Positions 58,101-64,000 of a stretch of 64,000 bases of DNA are shown one piece after another. The notes below the pieces were generated by a model. The model had not been told where the DNA came from, did not search any database, and saw only the letters and a list, made by a program, of their open reading frames with translations. The stretch comes from Symsagittifera roscoffensis (Eukaryota > Xenacoelomorpha > Acoela > Convolutidae), in the NCBI RefSeq assembly GCF_963678635.1, contig NC_087065.1, positions 44,859,919 to 44,923,918 on the forward strand. The letters run 5' to 3'. Numbering within the stretch: position 1 is the first letter of the stretch; each line of letters begins with the position of its first letter. The position numbers and the translations under genes were made by a program.

Positions 58101-60960
58101 AGATGACGGATTTCAGTGAGAGGAATATCATTAGTTTGGTATCAGTTAGGGCTTTCTCCTAGTACCCGAGTTTGTTTGTTTTGGTAAGTATTTAGGAAAA
58201 ATATAGGCATATTTATTAGAGAAACGTTAAAACCAGTTGAAGGGCTCGATAAAAGATGTGATAACTCATTGTATATTGAAGCTAAGATGATAAAACTTTG
58301 AGGTTAAGCGTACACTATCACATTTTTGATGATGATTTTTTCAGATTTCTTGTTAAAGTGTTTTCAGTTACTTTTTTTGGTCATTTTTTGTTAGTCCTTT
58401 TTATTGTTACTTTTTTTAATGAGAACACATTAGTTTTTTAAGAAGAACTTTTCGTAGAGATGAAGGATTTCAGTGAGAGGAGTATCATTAGTTTGGTATT
58501 AGTTAGGGCTTTCTGCTAGTACCCGAGTTTGTTTGTTTTGGTAAGTATTTAGGAAAAATATAGGCATATTTATTAGAGAAACGTTAAAACCAGTTGAAGG
58601 GCTCGATAAAAGATGTGATAACTCATTGTATATTGAAGCTAGGATGATAACATTTTCAGTTTAAGCGTAAAGTACAACAGTTTTGATGATGTTTTTATCA
58701 GATTTACTGTTAAAAAGTTTTCAGTCATTTTTTTTGGTCATTTTTTGTTAACGTCCTTTTTGTTGTTACAGGACTTTTTTTAATGAGTGCACATCAGTTT
58801 TTTTAGGAAGAACTTTTCGTAGATTTGACGGATTTAAGTGGGATGGGTATCATTAGTTCGGTCTTGAGCAGGGCTTTCTCCTGGTACCCGAGTTTGTTTG
58901 TTTTGGTAAGTATTTAGGAAAAATATAGGCATATTTATTAGAGAAACGTTAAAACCAGTTGAAGGGCTCAATAAAAGATGTGATAACTCCTTGTATTTTC
59001 AAGTTAGGATGATAAAACTTTAAGGTTAAGCGTAAAAAGAAACAGTGTTGTTGATGTTATGATCAGTTTTACAGTTAAACGTTTTCAGTCACTTTTTTTG
59101 GTCATTTTTTGTTGTTACAGGATTTTTTTTTGATGAGTACACATCAGTTTTTTTTAAAAGAACTCCTCATAGAGACGACGGATTCAAGTGGGAGGGGTAT
59201 AATTAGTTCGGTCTTGAGCAGGACTTTCTCTTAGTACCCGAGTTTGTTTGTTTTGTTAAGTATTTAGGAAAAACATATGCATATTTATTAGAGAAACGTT
59301 AAAACCAGTTGAAGGGCTCGTTAAAAGATGTGATATCTCATTGTATATTGAAGCTAAGATGATAAAACTTTGAGGTTAAGCGTAAATTACCACATTATTG
59401 ATGATGGTTCTTTCAGATTTCTTGTTAAAGTGTTTTTAGTTACTTTTTTGGTCATTTTTTGTTAGTCCTTTTTATTGTTACTTTTTTTTTAATGAGAACA
59501 CATCAGTTTTTAGGAAGAACTTTTCGTAGAGATGACGGATTTCAGTGAGAGGAATATCATTAGTTTGGTATCAGTTAGGGCTTTCTCCTAGTACCCGAGT
59601 TTGTTTGTTTTGGTAAGTATTTAGGAAAAATATAGGCATATTTATTAGAGAAACGTTAAAACCAGTTGAAGGGCTCGATAAAAGATGTGATAACTCATTG
59701 TATATTGAAGCTAGGATGATAACATTTTGAGTTTAAGCGTAAAGTACAACAGTTTTGATGATGTTATTATCAGATTTACTGTTAAAAAGTTTTCAGTCAT
59801 TTTTTTCGGTCATTTTTTGTTAACGTCCTTTTTTGTTGTTACAGGACTTTTTTTAATGAGTGCACATCAGTTTTTTTAGAAAGATTTTTTCGTAGATATG
59901 ACGGATTTAAGTGGGATGGGTAACATTAGTTTGGTCTTGAGTAGGGCTTTCTCCTGGTACCCGAGTTTGTTTGTTTTGGTAAGTATTTAGGAAAAATATA
60001 GGCATATTTATTAGAGAAACGTTAAAACCAGTTGAAGGGCTCGATAAAAGATGTGATAACTCATTGTATATTGAAGCTAGGATGATAACATTTTGAGTTT
60101 AAGCGTAAAGTACAACAGTTTTGATGATGTTATTATCAGATTTACTGTTAAAAAGTTTTCAGTCATTTTTTTCGGTCATTTTTTGTTAACGTCCTTTTTT
60201 GTTGTTACAGGACTTTTTTTAATGAGTGCACATCAGTTTTTTAGGAAGAACTTTTCGTAGATATGACGGATCTAAGTGGGATGGGTATCATTAGTTTGAC
60301 CTTGAGCAGGGCTTTCTCCTGGTATCCGAGTTTGTTTGTTTTGGTAAGTATTTAGGAAAAATATAGGCATATTTATTAGAGAAACGTTAAAACCAGTTGA
60401 AGGGCTCGATAAAAGATGTGATAACTCCTTGTATTTTGAAGTTAGGATGGTAAAACTTTGGGCTTAAGCGTAGAACGCAACAGTCTTTATGATGTTATAA
60501 TCACGAGTAGGGTTAAAATAGGTTTAGTCAGGTTTTTTTTTCAATTTTTGTTGTTACAGGTCTTTTTTTTAATGGGGTACACATCAGTCTTTTCAGAACA
60601 ACTCGTCGAAAAATGGATGGAATCAAGTAGAGATTGTATCATCCGTTTGTTCTTGAGAAGAACTTTCTCGCAATACCCCATTTTGCTTGATATGATGAGT
60701 ATACAGGAAAATTTATTACAGATTTGTTAGAGAAACTTTAATAATAGTTGAAGAGCTCGATAACAGATCTGATAACTCAATGTGCATTGGAGATAGGAAG
60801 ATAAAACTTTGATATTAAGCGTAAAATATAACAGTATTGATGTTGTTGTTATGCGCTATGCTGCTAAAATAGTTTTAGTCGGTTGTTTTTGTCAATTTTA
60901 GATGTTACGGGTCTGGTTTTTTTAATAACTCTACATATATTTTCATAAGTATCTCGTAGT
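55130..60960. repeat. Satellite 1: about 16 tandem units of ~357 bp
   Basis: The anchor 'tacccgagtttgtttgtttt' recurs at about 55668, 56024, 56390, 56748, 57098, 57457, 57806, 58162, 58519, 58882, 59234, 59590, 59957 and 60320, with diverged edge units on both sides. One short unit is near 55490-55668. Units fall into types: gttttgttaagt with 'aacatatgcat', and gttttggtaagt with 'aatataggcat'. Some pairs form a higher-order repeat of about 710 bp, and a stretch from 55800 recurs at 58300. Central units are more alike than edge units. No open frame runs through the units. Confidence 0.93.
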
Positions 60961-61013
60961 ACAATTGATGAATTCAATTGGCAGTATCACCATTCGGATG
61001 ATCCTTGTTTTGA

Positions 61014-61118
61014 ATGTTGTTGCTGCTGTGTTGTTGTCGTCGTTGCTGTAGTTGTTGTCGTTGGTGCTGTAGTTGTTGTTGCTGTTGTTGTTTCATTGTT
61101 GCTTTTGTTGTTGTTCTG
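61014..61118. repeat. GTT/GCT/GTC trinucleotide microsatellite
   Basis: Imperfect (gttgct)n/(gttgtc)n run. It gives a Cys/Leu-rich ORF that I regard as spurious. Confidence 0.88.
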
Positions 61119-61134
61119 AAATATGTTTTTCATT

Positions 61135-64000
61135 TTTCTTTTGCTTCTTCAGTTTTGACATCTTTGAAATACGCAGCGCTGCTTTTTTGGTTTGTTATTG
61201 CGTTTTGGGTTTGCTGACTATTCATGCGACTTCTGGGTTTTGGATTTTGGTATTTATGTTTCTGAAATATGTCTTTTTTGTGTTCATCCTTGATGCGATT
61301 TTTTGTGGTACAAATTTTTTCATTTTCCAGGACAGTGTGTGGCTAGTTAAGAAGTCTTGATTAGTTCATTGGAGTTCCAATCATCAATTCTGTTGGAATA
61401 GCGATCGTTGCAGAAGCGGATTTGAGCTGTGGTGATTTTTCGTCCGAAGAAAGTTGTCGTCACAAATTGGTAGTTTCCACTAGCTTCTGGTCTTGGCTAC
61501 TGAATGTTTCTTCAGTTTTGACATCTTTGAAATACTGAGCGACATTTTTTTGGGTAGTTAATGCTTTGTGGGTTTGCTGACTATTCATGCGACTTCTGGG
61601 TTATGGATTTTGGTATTTATGTTTCTGAAATATGTCTTTTTTGTGTTCATCCTTGATGCGATTTTTTGTGGTACAAATTTTTTTCATTTTCCAGGACAGT
61701 GTGTGGCTAGTTAAGAAGTCTTGATTAGTTCATTGGAGTTCCAATCATCAATTCTACTGGAATAGCGATCGTTGCAGAAGCGGATTTGAGCTTTGGTGAT
61801 TTTTGGTCCGAAAAAAGTTGTCGTCAAATTACTGGCAGTTTTTCTTTCTTTTTGGTCTTGACTACCAGACATTCCTTGTTTTCATAAATTTGAAAGACAG
61901 AGCTGCCTTTTTGGGGTTGATAATGCTTTGTTTACTTGTTGATGTTACCTGGGAGTGCTTAATAATTGTTTTCAGTTTTTTTTCTGTGGAATCATGTCTT
62001 TTTATATGTCTATCAGTGATGCGGTTTTTCTCGTTAAAAGTTTTTCCATTTTTATCACAGCGTCTGGCTGATATTATCATTTCGATGTGCTCATTTTTAT
62101 TCATTTATTCAGTTCTACTGGGGAAGTGGTCATTGCACTAGCGAATTTGAGCTGAAGTGTTTTTGTCCGAAAAAAGTTATCACAAATTGGTAGTTACCAC
62201 TAGCTTCTGGTCTTGGCTACTGAATGTTTCTTCAGTTTTGACATCTTTGAAATACACAGCGACGCTTTTCTGGGTTGTTAATGAGTTGTACAAATGCTGA
62301 AAATTCATGGGAGTACTATGTTTTTGTTTTTGCTCTTTATGTTTCTAAAATATGTCACTTTTTGTGTTCATCCTTGATGTGATTTTTTGTGGTACAAATT
62401 TTTTCTTTTTCCAGGACAGTGTGTGGCTAGTTAAGAAGTCTTGATGCTTTCATTGTTGTTCCAATCATCAATCCTATTAGGTTAGCGGTCGTTGCAGCAG
62501 CGGATTTGCGCTGTGGTGATTTTTTGTCCGAAGAAACTTGTCGTCAGAAATTGGTAGTTTCCACTAGCTTCTGGTCTTGGCTACTGAATGTTTGTTCAAT
62601 TTTGACATCATTGAAATACACAGCGACAGTTTTTTGGGTTGTTAATGAGTTGTGGGTATGCTGACGGTTCATGGGAGTACTAGTTTTTGTTTTTGCTCTT
62701 TATGTTTTTAAAATATGTCACTTTTTGTGTTCATCATTGATGTGATTTTTTGTGGTACAAATTTTTTAATTTTCCAGGACAGTGTGTGGCTAGTTAAGAC
62801 GTTTTGATGAGTTCATTGTTGTTCCAATCATCAATTCTACTTAGTTAGCGATCGTTGCATAAGCGGATTTGCGCTGTGGTGATTTTTTGTCCGAAGAAAC
62901 TTGTCGTCAGAAATTGGTAGTTTCCACTAGCTTCTGGTCTTGGCTACTGAATGTTTGTTCAGGTTTGACATCATTGAAATACACAGCGACAGTTTTTTGG
63001 GTTGTTAATGAGTTGTGGGTATGTTGACGGTTCATGGGAGTACTAAGTTTTTGTTTTTGCCCTTTATGTTTCTAAAATATGTCACTTTTTGTGTTCATCC
63101 TTGATTTGATTTTTTGTGGTACAAATTTTTTCATTTTCCAGGACAGTGTGTGGCTAGTTAAGACGTTTTGATGAGTTCATTGTTGTTCCAATCATCAATT
63201 CTACTTAGTTAGCGATCGTTGCATAAGCGGATTTGCGCTGTGGTGATTTTTTTCCCGAAGAAACTTGTCGTCAGAAATTGGTAGTTTCCACTAGCTTCTG
63301 GTCTTGGCTACTGAATGTTTCTTCAGTTTTGACATCATTGAAATACACAGCGACAGTTTTTTGGGTTGTTAATGCGTTGTGGGTTTGCCAACAGTTCATG
63401 GGAGTACTATTTTTTTTTTTGATTTTGGTCTTTATGTTTCTGGAGTATGTCTTTTTTTGTGTTTGTTCTTGATGCGATCTTTTGTGGTACAAATTTTTTC
63501 ATTTTCCAGGACAATGTGTGGCTAGTTAAGAAGTCTTGATGAGCTCATTGTTGTTTCAATCATCATTTTCACTGGGTTAGCGATCGTTGCAGAATCGGAT
63601 TTGCGCTGTGGTGATTTTTGTCCGAAGAAACTTGTCGTCAGAAATTGGTAGTTTCCACTAGCTTCTGGTCTTGGCTACTGAATGATTCTTCAGTTTTGAC
63701 ATCATTGAAATGCACAGCGACAGTTTTTTCGGTTGTTAATTTGTTGTGGGTTTGCTGAAAGTTCATGGAGTACTAAGTTTTTGATCTTGGTCTTTATATT
63801 TCTGGAATATGTCTTTTTTTGTGTTTGTTCTTGATGCGATCTTTTATGGTACAATTTTTTCATTTTCCAGGACAATGTGTGGCTAGTTAAGAAGTCTTGA
63901 TGAGCTCATTGTTGTTTCAATCATCATTTTCACTGGGTTAGCGATCGTTGCAGAAGCGGATTTGCGCTGTGGTGATTTTTTGTCCGAAGAAAGTTGTCGT
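61135..64000. repeat. Satellite 2: about 8 tandem units of ~364 bp, open at right
   Basis: The anchor 'cttcagttttgacatc' or variant recurs at about 61149, 61513, 62231, 62594, 62959, 63322 and 63690, with one diverged unit near 61860. Units share ggtagtttccactagcttctgg, cattttccaggacagtgtgtgg and agcgatcgttgca. No sequence similarity to satellite 1 is evident despite a near-equal period. The array continues beyond the window. Confidence 0.93.

Noticed and set aside
61014-61360. Cys/Leu-rich ORFs over the trinucleotide run
   Set aside because: They are produced by the microsatellite and the satellite unit, with no coding signature.
61803-62141. 112-codon hydrophobic ORF
   Set aside because: Lies inside a diverged satellite 2 unit and is not open in the other units.
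55130-64000. CRISPR array
   Set aside because: Units of about 360 bp without short repeat/spacer structure, in a eukaryotic context.

Overview
The window is AT-rich metazoan nuclear DNA dominated by repeats. It has no bacterial-type operons or ribosome binding sites. One host gene can be reconstructed from phase-matched exons with GT-AG introns and one GC-AG intron. The rest is Ty3/gypsy-type LTR retrotransposons, small terminal-inverted-repeat or foldback DNA elements, and two long satellites. The species cannot be named from the sequence; an arthropod or other small invertebrate is only an impression.

Layout. 1-8930: a decayed gypsy-like element on the + strand (RNase H, integrase, a long post-integrase region with an envelope-like part, then a further proline-rich ORF), containing an exact 362-bp direct duplication. 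8930-19500: a gene-poor zone with nested small elements. These are a palindromic element with a MITE inserted in it (8-bp target duplication), a family with terminal hairpins and subterminal inverted repeats in three places (one a 1.16-kb head-to-head dimer), hAT-like MITEs, and a TIR element carrying a minisatellite. 19534-43342: a host gene of at least seven exons (+ strand, 430 codons seen, 5' end missing). Its two largest introns (7.5 and 13.7 kb) hold antisense gypsy elements: element 2 (20689-27154) and element 3 (33591-41935, plus a tandem partial copy down to 32992). 44269-51371: gypsy element 4 on the + strand, with both LTRs, primer-binding site, polypurine tract and a full but frameshifted gag-pol. 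51400-55130: small palindromes, a candidate miniature LTR element and unique sequence. 55130-60960: satellite 1, about 357 bp per unit, with splice-site-like signals in register. 61135-64000: unrelated satellite 2, about 364 bp per unit, running off the window.

How the parts relate. Elements 2, 3 and 4 have recognisably related gag proteins and the order gag, zinc knuckles, retropepsin, RT, RNase H, spacer, integrase (D,D35E), variable tail. All carry frameshifts or stops, so none looks autonomous. The best-preserved single ORF is the element 3 integrase. The most interesting signals are the satellite with exon-like splice signals, the hairpin-ended element family and its dimer, the rearranged pol of element 3, and the host gene whose exon phases can be followed across 23.8 kb of retroelement-filled introns.
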